Source: Microcaldota archaeon (GTDB lineage Archaea > Micrarchaeota > Micrarchaeia > Micrarchaeales > CABMGC01). From it: 35,730 nt of DNA. Location of the stretch: assembly GCA_021850625.1 (NCBI GenBank), contig JAJZLJ010000004.1, forward strand, positions 1 through 35,730. The letters are read 5' to 3'. This document shows, in pieces, positions 1 to 7,802 of this stretch (positions are counted from its first letter, which is position 1; each line of letters starts with the position of its first letter). The position numbers and the translations under genes were made by a program. The notes under the pieces were generated by a model, which saw only the letters and a program-made list of their open reading frames with translations, made no database searches and was not told the DNA's origin.

Positions 1-447
1 GCACCATCCATAACTCACGTGAAATATCCAAATAGGCTCATGTGCAGTATTAACTGCAATCTCTTCTAAATTATCATCTACTAAAAGCACTTCTATATCT
101 CCTAAACCTAAATATACATTTGCCATGTATGCTAGAAGTACCTCTTTGTTATCCCCGCTTATTCCTGGAAGATATTTGTCTATGACTGAGGATGCAGCCT
201 CTTTATATTTTCTATTCAATTCTTTAAGATATTTTTCATCTTGTATTCGTGTTTGATCTATTGAAACTAAGGAAAGCAGCTCTGCGCGCAAAGACATCAA
301 AAGTATTTTTGTAGCATCTCCAACCCCTGGATAAGAAACTTCATATGTAGGTACGAACTCATTTTTTTTAGAGATAACTACATTTACCAAAAGCCCATTG
401 GCATTTAGTGTATACTTGACTGCTTTACCATCTTCTAATTCCGCCAT
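1..447 (-). CDS. Type II/IV secretion (archaeal pilus) ATPase, N-terminal part, cut by window edge
   Basis: The first 149 codons are visible; the gene runs off the left edge. The sequence includes GLGDIEVLLVDDNLEEIAVN, the N-terminal-domain signature that precedes the RecA-like core in the VirB11/GspE/FlaI/TadA secretion ATPase superfamily. The Walker motifs lie outside the window. Such ATPases drive assembly of archaeal type IV pili or archaella from prepilins with class III signal peptides. The ATG at 445-447 starts 9 nt after the stop of the upstream coiled-coil gene on the same strand, so the two are probably co-transcribed. Two class III signal-peptide proteins lie within 12 kb and are plausible substrates, but that link is inference. 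The family call rests on the N-domain only. Confidence 0.72.
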   Translation of the reverse strand, partial: MAELEDGKAVKYTLNANGLLVNVVISKKNEFVPTYEVSYPGVGDATKILLMSLRAELLSLVSIDQTRIQDEKYLKELNRKYKEAASSVIDKYLPGISGDNKEVLLAYMANVYLGLGDIEVLLVDDNLEEIAVNTAHEPIWIFHVSYGWC

Positions 448-456
448 AATTAAACC

Positions 457-1746
457 TTATTTTTTCTTATCCTTTTTGTCTTCTTTTTCATCCTTTCCTA
501 TTTTAGAAAGTCTACCATTAAGTTTTCCTACTTTATCATCTATCTCCTTCACTTTCTTTTCTCCTTCTAATATTTTTTTATATTTTCCAAAAGGCGTCTC
601 TTTTTTATCATTGCCTACTCTTTTTAATATTTCAGATAATTCTGCAATCTCTTTTTTTGTATTTTCGCCTTCTTTTGTTAGTTCTTCAAGCTCCTGTCTT
701 ATCTGATTTATCTCTTGATACATACTATCTATTTTTTTAAGTTTTTCAAGTTCTTCGCTTACCTTTTCATCAACGCCTTCAAATTTTTTAACACCTGTTG
801 AATAAATTCTATCTATACGCTGTTTTGCTAACAGTGCCTTGTCTAAAACTGCGCCCCTCTCTTTTTTTACTTTTATGTTTGTCTCAGCAGCTTCTCTTTT
901 ATATTCTTCTAATTTTTCATTATACTTTGAAAGTTGTTTTTGTATATTATCTGCAAGATTATTGAGAACCTTCTCTTCATTTTTAACATTATCTCTAAAT
1001 TCAAGTATTTTTGTTCTCTCCTCATTTATCCTTTTATCAAACTCCTTAGTTATATCATTTACACTGCTATGCATATATGAAGCCTTACTTCTTATATCAT
1101 CTATTATGGCTCTGGCATTTTTAGAAACCAAGTCAACATTTTCAAATGAAAGATACTCTCTGCTAAAATCAAAACTACCGGTTTTTAATTGTTGAATCAT
1201 TGCCTCAACCTGATTCATATACTCTACAACTCCGTTTATGTTTTTTGAAGCTTCTGTTCTAAAACCTAACAATTCTGCAGAGGTATTTTTTATAATCGGT
1301 TCATTAGTTTTCATAGTTTCTTCTGCATTTTTCATATACGCATTAAACTCTTTAATCTTATTATTTAATGCCTCTATGTTTTTTCCCTGCACCTTCAAAT
1401 TATCCTGTATTACGGCTGTTTTTATATCATTTAATTTTTTAATTTCATCTGTATTTACCTTCTGCTTACCTTCAAAATTTATAGTCCCATCTCCAGTTAC
1501 TCCACTAGTCTTATCATCATTATCTATACTAATCGATGTTGTAGTGGGGCTTACATACATCTTTCCAAGTTTATACACTATAAGGATGAGTTTTGCTTTT
1601 TCTAAAACTGCCGACCATTCTAATACGGTACCTTCACTAACACCAAGGACAGAGGCCAAAGTGGTTGTATCCACCTCCCCATTTTTATTTATGTAATTAA
1701 GTAATGAATCAATGCCTGTTACTACATCAGTTGCCATAATATTCAT
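457..1746 (-). CDS. Winged-helix/coiled-coil protein upstream of the pilus ATPase
   Basis: About 429 residues. Residues roughly 5-70 look like a small winged-helix domain (DSLLNYINKNGEVDTTTLAS, then a recognition-helix-like VSEGTVLEWSAVLEKAKLI). A Ser/Thr/Asp-rich linker follows, then more than 250 residues of charged heptad-like coiled coil and a Lys/Asp-rich tail ending KKDKKDKKK. There is no signal peptide or membrane segment. The ATG at 1746 is chosen because a TATA-like box (TTTAAGTA, minus strand, near 1769) lies about 25 bp upstream; the in-frame ATG at 1737 (MATDVV) is nearly as good, and a TTG at 1758 is less likely. Adjacency to the secretion ATPase suggests a cytoplasmic accessory role in pilus assembly, which is inference. 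I do not recognise the family. Confidence 0.7.
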   Translation of the reverse strand: MNIMATDVVTGIDSLLNYINKNGEVDTTTLASVLGVSEGTVLEWSAVLEKAKLILIVYKLGKMYVSPTTTSISIDNDDKTSGVTGDGTINFEGKQKVNTDEIKKLNDIKTAVIQDNLKVQGKNIEALNNKIKEFNAYMKNAEETMKTNEPIIKNTSAELLGFRTEASKNINGVVEYMNQVEAMIQQLKTGSFDFSREYLSFENVDLVSKNARAIIDDIRSKASYMHSSVNDITKEFDKRINEERTKILEFRDNVKNEEKVLNNLADNIQKQLSKYNEKLEEYKREAAETNIKVKKERGAVLDKALLAKQRIDRIYSTGVKKFEGVDEKVSEELEKLKKIDSMYQEINQIRQELEELTKEGENTKKEIAELSEILKRVGNDKKETPFGKYKKILEGEKKVKEIDDKVGKLNGRLSKIGKDEKEDKKDKKK

Positions 1747-1890
1747 AAACAATAACAAAAGAATACTTAAATAGTTTTGCTTATAACCTTTTTCTTATGC
1801 AACACATTATTATGAAAAAAACCTGTAAAAATAATAATTCTCCAAAACTGCTATTAACATATATGCTTAATTTATTCTTGTGGTGTTACT

Positions 1891-3660
1891 TTGTTATTTA
1901 ATGAGGTTGCGCAGTATTATCAAAAATTAGAAGAGGTATCTTCAAGGCTTTCAATGATTGACATACTTTCAGAAATGTTCTCAAAAACCTCAAAGGAAGA
2001 GATAAAAGCGCTTATTTATCTTACACAAGGTGCATTGTCTCCTCCATTCGAAGGCAAAGAAATTGGAATGGCAGAAAAACTTGTAATTTCTTCTCTGGCA
2101 ATCAGTACTGGAGCAGAACAAAAAACAATAGAAAAGCTTTTTAGTACCACTGGAGATTTAGGACAGACAGGAGAAAAACTCGTAATAACCTCAAAGCTTA
2201 AGTCCTTCAATTCAAAGAAACTTACTGTTTTGGATTTATTTGAATCATTGACAAAGATTTCTAACACCTCGGGGGTTGGAAGCAAGGACATAAAAATACG
2301 TCTTTTTGCAGGTTTAATATCTAATTCATCACCTATAGAAACACGATACATAATACGTTTTTCTCTTGGTACATTAAGATTGGGGTTGGGTGACGCTACA
2401 ATACTAGAAGCACTTTCCAAATCAATTACCGGAAATAGAGATTCAAAAGAACTTCTCGAAAATGGTTATAATATCTGCGGAGATTTAGGCAAGGTTGCAT
2501 ATATTCTTTTTGATAAAGGAATAAAAGGCATAGAGAATATGGAGGTTGAGTTATTCAATCCTATACGGCCTGAACTCGCAGAGCGTGCAAAGAGTTTCGA
2601 AGAGATAATCGAGCGTATGGGGGTTGCATGTTCTGTAGAAGGCAAGTATGATGGTCTACGTGCACAGCTTCACATGGACAAGAAAAAAAATAAAATTGAG
2701 ATCTTCTCGAGAAATCTGGAGCGAATGACGTTAATGTTTCCAGATATATTAAAAAATGCTTTTTCCGAGATAAATGCAGAAAGCATAATAGTAGAAGGAG
2801 AAGCAATAGCGTATAACGAAAATACCGAAGAGTTTCGTCCTTTTCAAGAAACTATACAAAGAAAAAGAAAACATGAGGTAGAGGAAAAAAGTGCAGAGGT
2901 TCCACTGCATCTTTTTCTATTCGATATAATGTATTTAAATGGAAAACAACTCATGTCATTGCCATATGAAGAACGCAGATCAAAATTAGAAGCTGTACTT
3001 GTAAAACGAAAGATGATACTTCCATCTGCAAAAATAATAGCAAAGACATCCAAGGAGATCGAGCTTTTCTTCAATAAGGAAATAACTGAAGGCCTAGAAG
3101 GTGTAGTTGCAAAGGATCTTAATTCTAAGTATGTCGCAGGAGCAAGGAAATTTAGTTGGATAAAGATGAAAAGAAGCTACCGAAGCGAACTTTCTGATAC
3201 TGTAGATCTTGTAATAATTGGTTATTTCTCTGGTAAAGGATCTAGAACAGAGTTTGGTCTTGGTGGTCTTCTTGCTGCAGTATATAATGACAAAAAAGAT
3301 TTATTCGAGAGCATAACTAAAATAGGAACCGGATTTACAGAAAAGCAAATGCTTTCTTTAAGTGAATTATTAGGTAAGATAAAAACAAAGAAAAAGCCTG
3401 CTAGAGTAGAATCTACCGTAGAACCTGATTTTTGGGTGGATCCTAAATATGTGGTAGAAGTAAGAGCAGATGAAATCACAAGATCTCCTATGCATATGTG
3501 TGGAAAGGAAACATATTCGCAGGATGAAATAGGTTATGCACTTAGATTCCCAAGGATTGTAAGTGATGGAGTTCGCGATAAAAAAGCAGAGGATGCTACT
3601 ACAACAAAAGAAATTCTAGAGATGTTTTTGCTTCAAAAGAAAAAACCATTATCTGATTAA
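1891..3660 (+). CDS. lig: ATP-dependent DNA ligase
   Basis: A 589-residue archaeal/eukaryal-type DNA ligase, the normal size for archaeal Lig1. It seals 3'-OH/5'-phosphate nicks during Okazaki fragment joining and repair. An N-terminal helical DNA-binding domain (about 1-220) precedes the nucleotidyltransferase core. The adenylated lysine is K252 in motif I, EGKYDG. Later motifs include FDIMYLNG (III), EGLEGVVAK (IV) and WIKMKRSY (V). The C-terminal OB domain carries the FWVDPKYVVEVRADEIT and RFPRIV signatures. The start is TTG at 1891 (TTG TTA TTT AAT); no ATG upstream is in frame, and the next residues FNEVAQYYQKLE match the usual N-terminus. It is divergent from the coiled-coil/ATPase pair across 144 bp. 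Confidence 0.97.
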   Translation: MLFNEVAQYYQKLEEVSSRLSMIDILSEMFSKTSKEEIKALIYLTQGALSPPFEGKEIGMAEKLVISSLAISTGAEQKTIEKLFSTTGDLGQTGEKLVITSKLKSFNSKKLTVLDLFESLTKISNTSGVGSKDIKIRLFAGLISNSSPIETRYIIRFSLGTLRLGLGDATILEALSKSITGNRDSKELLENGYNICGDLGKVAYILFDKGIKGIENMEVELFNPIRPELAERAKSFEEIIERMGVACSVEGKYDGLRAQLHMDKKKNKIEIFSRNLERMTLMFPDILKNAFSEINAESIIVEGEAIAYNENTEEFRPFQETIQRKRKHEVEEKSAEVPLHLFLFDIMYLNGKQLMSLPYEERRSKLEAVLVKRKMILPSAKIIAKTSKEIELFFNKEITEGLEGVVAKDLNSKYVAGARKFSWIKMKRSYRSELSDTVDLVIIGYFSGKGSRTEFGLGGLLAAVYNDKKDLFESITKIGTGFTEKQMLSLSELLGKIKTKKKPARVESTVEPDFWVDPKYVVEVRADEITRSPMHMCGKETYSQDEIGYALRFPRIVSDGVRDKKAEDATTTKEILEMFLLQKKKPLSD

Positions 3661-3703
3661 TTAAAACAAAAAGTTTTCATTTATTTGAAGAGGTTTAGTG
3701 ATA

Positions 3704-3802
3704 ATGAAAAAACGAGTGTCATCATATGAAAATGGAGTTAAAGTTGAGTGTGTAAAAAAGTATATCAGAAAAAGAGTCTATGTTATAATCATAAAGTACT
3801 AA
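3704..3802 (+). CDS. Possible small basic protein, 32 aa
   Basis: A 32-codon ORF (MKKRVSSYENG to the C-terminal VYVIIIKY) in the gap between ligase and the first propeller gene. An AGAGGT Shine-Dalgarno-like sequence sits about 10 nt upstream of the ATG. The peptide is Lys/Arg-rich with a hydrophobic C-terminal end. I do not recognise it, and an ORF this short could arise by chance in AT-rich sequence; the ribosome-binding site is the only positive evidence. Confidence 0.25.
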   Translation: MKKRVSSYENGVKVECVKKYIRKRVYVIIIKY

Positions 3803-3880
3803 TCATAGACTTATGTTCCAATCAGCTTTAGCAATATATTTAAATATATTTATCTTTTAAATTATCACAGACAGGATATT

Positions 3881-5293
3881 ATGAAAATTTTATTTGAACA
3901 TTTTAAGGCTCAAAGTGCAATGGAATATTTAATGACTTACGGCTGGGCTATTCTTCTGATAGCAATAGTTCTAGTCGCATTTTTTACTCTTGGGGTATTT
4001 AAACCAAATAAACTGACCTCAAGTGCATGTGTAGCTCAAACTGGTTTTCTTTGTTCGCAACCTGTTCTTTCAACCAATGGAATACTTCAGATGGAGGTAG
4101 GGGTTAATAACGGGCAGCAATTATCAGTAATTGGTGATGCATGTACCAATTCTTCTAATATTCCAACACAAACTTCATTTACTGACTTCTATTCAAATAT
4201 GAATCTTAATCCAGGAGTACAATATCAATTCACCTTTCAATGCCCACTCACATCAAATATTATCGGAACACCATTTACTGGAAAGTTATGGTTACTTTAT
4301 GATAGCGCATCTACCTCAAATCAAATAATGTCTATAGGAACAGTTTCATCTTCAATTACAACCTCCAACTCAATAGTATTAACTACTGGTGGTATACAAC
4401 CAACCGTTCCTAGTACTTATTATATTCCTTCTGGTGGCTATGGTTTTCAATATATTTCATTTTTACCATCCGGTAGTTACTTTTATCTTTCTGCACTCGG
4501 ATCCGGTGATTTTTTAAATATTAGCACAACTTCTTATAATGTTGCAAATACCTTATTTTTATCTTCTTTTGCAGCACCATATTCACTTGCATTCTCTTCT
4601 TCCGGAAATTATGCATATGTTGTAAATACTGGTGGCTATAACGGCCAGGCATATAATGGAAATATGTTGATTATAAATATGCTTACTAATACTGTAGTAA
4701 ATACAATAGAATCTACGTCCTTCAATTCTCCATTAGATATTGCATTGTCTGGCAGTTATGCGTATATTACAAATGAATACGGTGATGTTCCGAGTGTTTA
4801 TGATGGCAATATATTAATTATAAGTACCTCAACAAACTCTATAGTAGGGTCGATTACTTCAACATCCTTTAACGCTCCAAGAGGTATTTCAATATCTCCA
4901 GATGGAAGTTATGCATATGTTGTAAATAGTGGCGGTTATAACGGTCAGGCATATACTGGAAATATATTAATTATCAGTTTAATTTCTAACTCTATAATAG
5001 GTTCTATAGAATCTCCGGCATTTTCTTCATTATATGATGTAGCAATAGCTCCGTCTGGAACTTATGCATATGTAACTAATTCCAACGGGCAATCTAACGG
5101 TGCAAACATGGGCAATATCCTAATAATAAACACCGCACTGAACTCTGTTGTAGGGTCTATAGAACCAAGTACAGCACCTTCGTATTATGGTCTTACTGGA
5201 ATTGCTTTTTCACCGTCTGGAGCTAATGCATATGTTGCTTCTCCAAACCAGCAGGCTGCACCTTCGGGCTTCTTTATCATTAATAATAATTAA
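3881..5293 (+). CDS. Class III signal peptide (prepilin-like) protein with YVTN beta-propeller
   Basis: A 470-residue secreted protein. The N-terminus MKILFEHFKA/QSAMEYLMTYGWAIL is a textbook archaeal class III signal: short basic leader, cleavage before Q11, E+5-type SAMEY, then a hydrophobic helix to about residue 37 that could pack into a pilus core. Residues about 45-165 form a domain with cysteines at C-x6-C (CVAQTGFLC), ACT and FQCP. This domain recurs in the propeller genes at 8722 and 22182. From about residue 180 to the end there are YVTN-type blades (GSYAYVVN, GNILIISxxTNSIVGSI) typical of surface beta-propellers. A strong AT-rich TATA-like element lies at about 3835-3850. Likely a pilus-linked or membrane-displayed adhesin; the ligand is unknown. 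Confidence 0.85.
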   Translation: MKILFEHFKAQSAMEYLMTYGWAILLIAIVLVAFFTLGVFKPNKLTSSACVAQTGFLCSQPVLSTNGILQMEVGVNNGQQLSVIGDACTNSSNIPTQTSFTDFYSNMNLNPGVQYQFTFQCPLTSNIIGTPFTGKLWLLYDSASTSNQIMSIGTVSSSITTSNSIVLTTGGIQPTVPSTYYIPSGGYGFQYISFLPSGSYFYLSALGSGDFLNISTTSYNVANTLFLSSFAAPYSLAFSSSGNYAYVVNTGGYNGQAYNGNMLIINMLTNTVVNTIESTSFNSPLDIALSGSYAYITNEYGDVPSVYDGNILIISTSTNSIVGSITSTSFNAPRGISISPDGSYAYVVNSGGYNGQAYTGNILIISLISNSIIGSIESPAFSSLYDVAIAPSGTYAYVTNSNGQSNGANMGNILIINTALNSVVGSIEPSTAPSYYGLTGIAFSPSGANAYVASPNQQAAPSGFFIINNN

Positions 5294-5446
5294 ACATGCA
5301 TCTTAAAATAATATACTTATTTATATACAAAACAATTTCACTTCAATCTAATAACGGTATATGACACATCTTTAAATAATTACAAAGCTAAAGATTTTTC
5401 TATCGTCGTAGAATTCTTATTTTAAATTATTAAACTGGGCAGAAAT

Positions 5447-5503
5447 TTAAGTATTTTAGTAATATTATGTATTATACTTAAGTAAATTTCATATACTTAA
5501 ATA
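5447..5503. promoter_or_regulatory. Repeated ACTTAA(G/A)TA elements, candidate operators for the ftsZ operon
   Basis: TACTTAAGTA at 5475-5484 is a perfect 10-bp palindrome. TACTTAAATA at 5494-5503 is a one-mismatch copy 19 bp downstream, about two helical turns away. TTAAGTA at 5447-5453 is a third half-match. They lie 50-110 bp upstream of the ftsZ1 TATA box, a plausible place for regulator binding. AT-rich sequence makes such matches less surprising, so this is a candidate only. Confidence 0.35.
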
Positions 5504-5555
5504 CATGAATTAAGCTGTCAGTCGGGAATTCCGCTATTTTATTTTTTAACAAAAG

Positions 5556-5563
5556 GTATTTAA
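5556..5563 (+). promoter_or_regulatory. TATA box of the ftsZ1-ftsZ2 operon
   Basis: GTATTTAAAC fits an archaeal TATA box. Transcription would start about 25 bp downstream, near 5584. That places the in-frame ATG at 5572 upstream of the transcript start and favours the ATG at 5596, preceded by AGGCGAT at 5586-5592, as the true ftsZ1 start. Confidence 0.55.
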
Positions 5564-5595
5564 ACTTATTTATGTTTATTATTTCAGGCGATCAT

Positions 5596-6648
5596 ATGGT
5601 AGATTTTTCCGGAGACCTTTTAGGAAAAAGTGTAGACAACAGCAGTGTGAATTATTCCCCACAGATTAAAATAGTAACTGTGGGAGTTGGAGGCGGAGGC
5701 AACAACACCGTAAACCGATTGATAAAGGTCGGCGTAAAGGGAACAGAGCTTGTGGCCGTTAACACAGACGTGCAGCACTTCAAAATTCTTGATGATAGAA
5801 TCAAAAAGATACTTATAGGAAAAAGTCTTTCAAGAGGATTAGGAGCAGGAGGAGATCCTGAAGTAGGAGCAAAGGCAGCAGAGGTAGACAGACAACAATT
5901 AGAGGAGGTTCTTTCAGGTGCACAGCTTGTATTCTTATGTGCAGGAATGGGAGGAGGTACCGGTACTGGAGCAATACCAGTAGTTGCTCAAATAGCAAAG
6001 GAGCAGGGTGCCATAGTAGTTTCAATGGTAACATATCCTTTTGATCTCGAGAGAGTAAGAAAGGTAAAGGCAGAAGAGGGAATTCAAAAGTTGAGAAAGT
6101 TCAGCGACAGCGTAATAATATTAGATAACAACAGATTGGTAAAATTAGTTCCAAATCTTCCTATGAACGAGGCATTTGCAGTAGCTGATGATATACTTGC
6201 AAAAGCTATAGGCGGTTTGGTATGGACTATAACTCAACCAAGTTTGATAAACATAGATTTTGCAGATGTTCGCTCAATCATGGGAAGCGGAGATGTAGGA
6301 TTTATATCTGTAGGAACAGGTAAAGGCAATGAAAAGGTTGCAGCAGCGTCAGAACAGGTAATAAAGAATAAGCTTTTAGATGTAGATTTTGAAAATGCAA
6401 AAGGAGCGTTGATACACATATCTGGCGCATCAGATCTTACTTTAGGAGATGCAATAAAAGCAGGAGAACTCATAACTGAGAGAATGGATCCTAAGGCAAA
6501 TGTCAAGTGGGGCGCAAGAATAATACCTGGGTTCGAAGGACAACTTGAGATAGTTGCAATAGTTACTGGAGTAAGCGGTTCAAGCATACTAGGCAAGTTT
6601 GAAGAAAAGAAAAAGAGCTCCTCATTTGGAGGCATAGAGATGATATAA
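5596..6648 (+). CDS. ftsZ1: Cell division protein FtsZ (first copy)
   Basis: A 350-residue tubulin-like GTPase that polymerises into the cytokinetic ring. Visible motifs are the GVGGGGNN loop near the N-terminus, VNTDVQHF, the tubulin signature GMGGGTGTG and the T7 catalytic loop NIDFADV, which supplies the aspartates that hydrolyse GTP of the adjacent subunit. All are intact, so it should be an active GTPase. The C-terminus ends FGGIEMI after a Lys/Ser linker, reminiscent of FtsZ tails that bind SepF. The start at 5596 is chosen over 5572 from the promoter position and the AGGCGAT site just upstream. Its TAA overlaps the ATG of the second ftsZ by one base, so translation is probably coupled. 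I number the copies by order only, not by assignment to the FtsZ1/FtsZ2 clades. Confidence 0.97.
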   Translation: MVDFSGDLLGKSVDNSSVNYSPQIKIVTVGVGGGGNNTVNRLIKVGVKGTELVAVNTDVQHFKILDDRIKKILIGKSLSRGLGAGGDPEVGAKAAEVDRQQLEEVLSGAQLVFLCAGMGGGTGTGAIPVVAQIAKEQGAIVVSMVTYPFDLERVRKVKAEEGIQKLRKFSDSVIILDNNRLVKLVPNLPMNEAFAVADDILAKAIGGLVWTITQPSLINIDFADVRSIMGSGDVGFISVGTGKGNEKVAAASEQVIKNKLLDVDFENAKGALIHISGASDLTLGDAIKAGELITERMDPKANVKWGARIIPGFEGQLEIVAIVTGVSGSSILGKFEEKKKSSSFGGIEMI

Positions 6649-7667
6649 TGGCCGAATTTGATTACGACGCATTTCAACCAAAGGTGGCTGTGGTAGGTCT
6701 TGGTGGTCAAGGAAGCAATCTAATAAATAGATTGGTTTCAGGCGGCATAAAAAGCGCAGACACAATAGCTATGAACACAGATGTTGGTCATCTTAATATG
6801 ATAAAGGCTCAAAAGAAACTTCTTCTGGGTAAAGATATAACAAATGGCCTAGGAGCAGGAGGATATCCTGAAGTAGGAGCAAAGGCAGCAGAGGTAAGCA
6901 AGCCAGAGATCTCAGCTATGCTTGAAGGCTATGATCTTGTCTTTATAGCAGCAGGAATGGGAGGAGGAAGCGGAACAGGTTCTGCACCTGTAGTAGCACA
7001 AGTAGCAAGAGAGATGGGCGCTACAGTAATAGCTACAGTAACATATCCTTTTTCACTAGAACGCAGCAGGAAACTTAAGGCTGAGTGGGGAATAGAGCAG
7101 CTAAGCAAGCAGGCAGATTGTGTCATAGTTATAGAGAATGACAAGCTTTTGTCTTATGTCCCTAATCTTCCAATTGAAAGAGCATTTGAGCTTGTAGATA
7201 ATATAACCGGCAATGCAGTAAAAGGTATAGCAGACACAATAACTCTTCCAAGCCTTATAAATCTTGATTTTGCAGATTTAAGGAATGTGGTAAGAAATAC
7301 TGGAACTGCTGTAATAAGCATAGGTTCTGGTTATGGCGGAGACAGAGTCGAGCAGGCAATACGATCTACAAAGGCACATCCATTGCTTACTGTAGATAAT
7401 GCAGGAGCAAAGGGAGCACTTATACATGTTGTAGGAGGTTCGAATCTCACCATAAGCGATGCTACTAGAATAGGAGAGGGTGTAACAGACAATCTCGCTT
7501 CAGATGCAAATGTAATCTTTGGTGCAAGAATGTTGCCTGAACTAAACGATCAACTAAGAGTCATGTCAGTAATAACAGGAGTAAAGGCAAGATTCGGAGA
7601 GGCAAGAAACAAGGAGGCTCGTGAAGCACACTCAATACGACTAGAAGCAGCAGAACAGATATACTAA
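6648..7667 (+). CDS. ftsZ2: Cell division protein FtsZ (second copy)
   Basis: A 339-residue FtsZ paralogue. It has GLGGQGSN in place of the first copy's GVGGGGNN, MNTDVGHL, the signature GMGGGSGTG and the T7 loop NLDFADL with both aspartates, so GTP hydrolysis should be retained. The C-terminal tail (REAHSIRLEAAEQIY) is different and lacks the FGGIEMI-type ending. Many archaea carry two FtsZ proteins with distinct roles in assembly and constriction; the tail difference suggests only one partner contacts the membrane anchor SepF here, which is inference. The start overlaps the preceding stop (TAATG). A 47-nt tract is almost identical to the first copy (see findings). Confidence 0.96.
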   Translation: MAEFDYDAFQPKVAVVGLGGQGSNLINRLVSGGIKSADTIAMNTDVGHLNMIKAQKKLLLGKDITNGLGAGGYPEVGAKAAEVSKPEISAMLEGYDLVFIAAGMGGGSGTGSAPVVAQVAREMGATVIATVTYPFSLERSRKLKAEWGIEQLSKQADCVIVIENDKLLSYVPNLPIERAFELVDNITGNAVKGIADTITLPSLINLDFADLRNVVRNTGTAVISIGSGYGGDRVEQAIRSTKAHPLLTVDNAGAKGALIHVVGGSNLTISDATRIGEGVTDNLASDANVIFGARMLPELNDQLRVMSVITGVKARFGEARNKEAREAHSIRLEAAEQIY

Positions 7668-7756
7668 GCAAAGAAACACAAAAATTACAGAAAAACAACT
7701 TCAACCATGCGATGAGATGCAAAGGTATGGCCTTATCTAATTAGCGATTATTCAGT

Positions 7757-7778
7757 CTATGGGGATATCTCCTCATAG
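7757..7778 (+). promoter_or_regulatory. Stem-loop between ftsZ2 and the zinc-ribbon gene
   Basis: CTATGGGGA and TCCTCATAG pair over nine positions with one G-T wobble around a TATC loop. It sits about 90 nt after the ftsZ2 stop and 25 nt before the ATG at 7803. It is not followed by a T-run, so it is more likely a 5' leader or mRNA-processing structure than a terminator. The 3' arm contains CTCCT and the 5' arm GGGGA, so it could also affect ribosome access. Function is inferred from structure alone. Confidence 0.4.
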
Positions 7779-7802
7779 AAAAGGCTTTTGCATGTTGTTT
7801 TC

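Larger units (their letters stand above)
5294..5595. other. 302-bp intergenic region upstream of ftsZ1
   Basis: No ORF worth calling on either strand. It is very AT-rich and contains repeated TACTTAA-type elements (listed separately), a TATA box next to ftsZ1, and a short GC-richer patch near 5516-5536 (CAGTCGGGAATTCCGCT). It is the longest non-coding stretch in the left half and most likely holds the control region of the ftsZ operon plus the 3' untranslated end of the propeller gene. Confidence 0.6.

Noticed and set aside
839-1696. Plus-strand ORFs opposite the coiled-coil gene
   Set aside because: Ser/Phe-rich frames produced by antisense reading of Lys/Glu codons; no start signals.
5572-5595. 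Longer FtsZ1 starting at ATG 5572 (MFIISGDH)
   Set aside because: That ATG lies only 8 bp downstream of the likely TATA box and so would precede the transcript start; ATG 5596 has a better ribosome-binding context.
5813-6034. Leucine-rich minus-strand ORF inside ftsZ1
   Set aside because: Antisense to the conserved tubulin signature region; composition is the reverse complement of GGA/GCA-rich codons.
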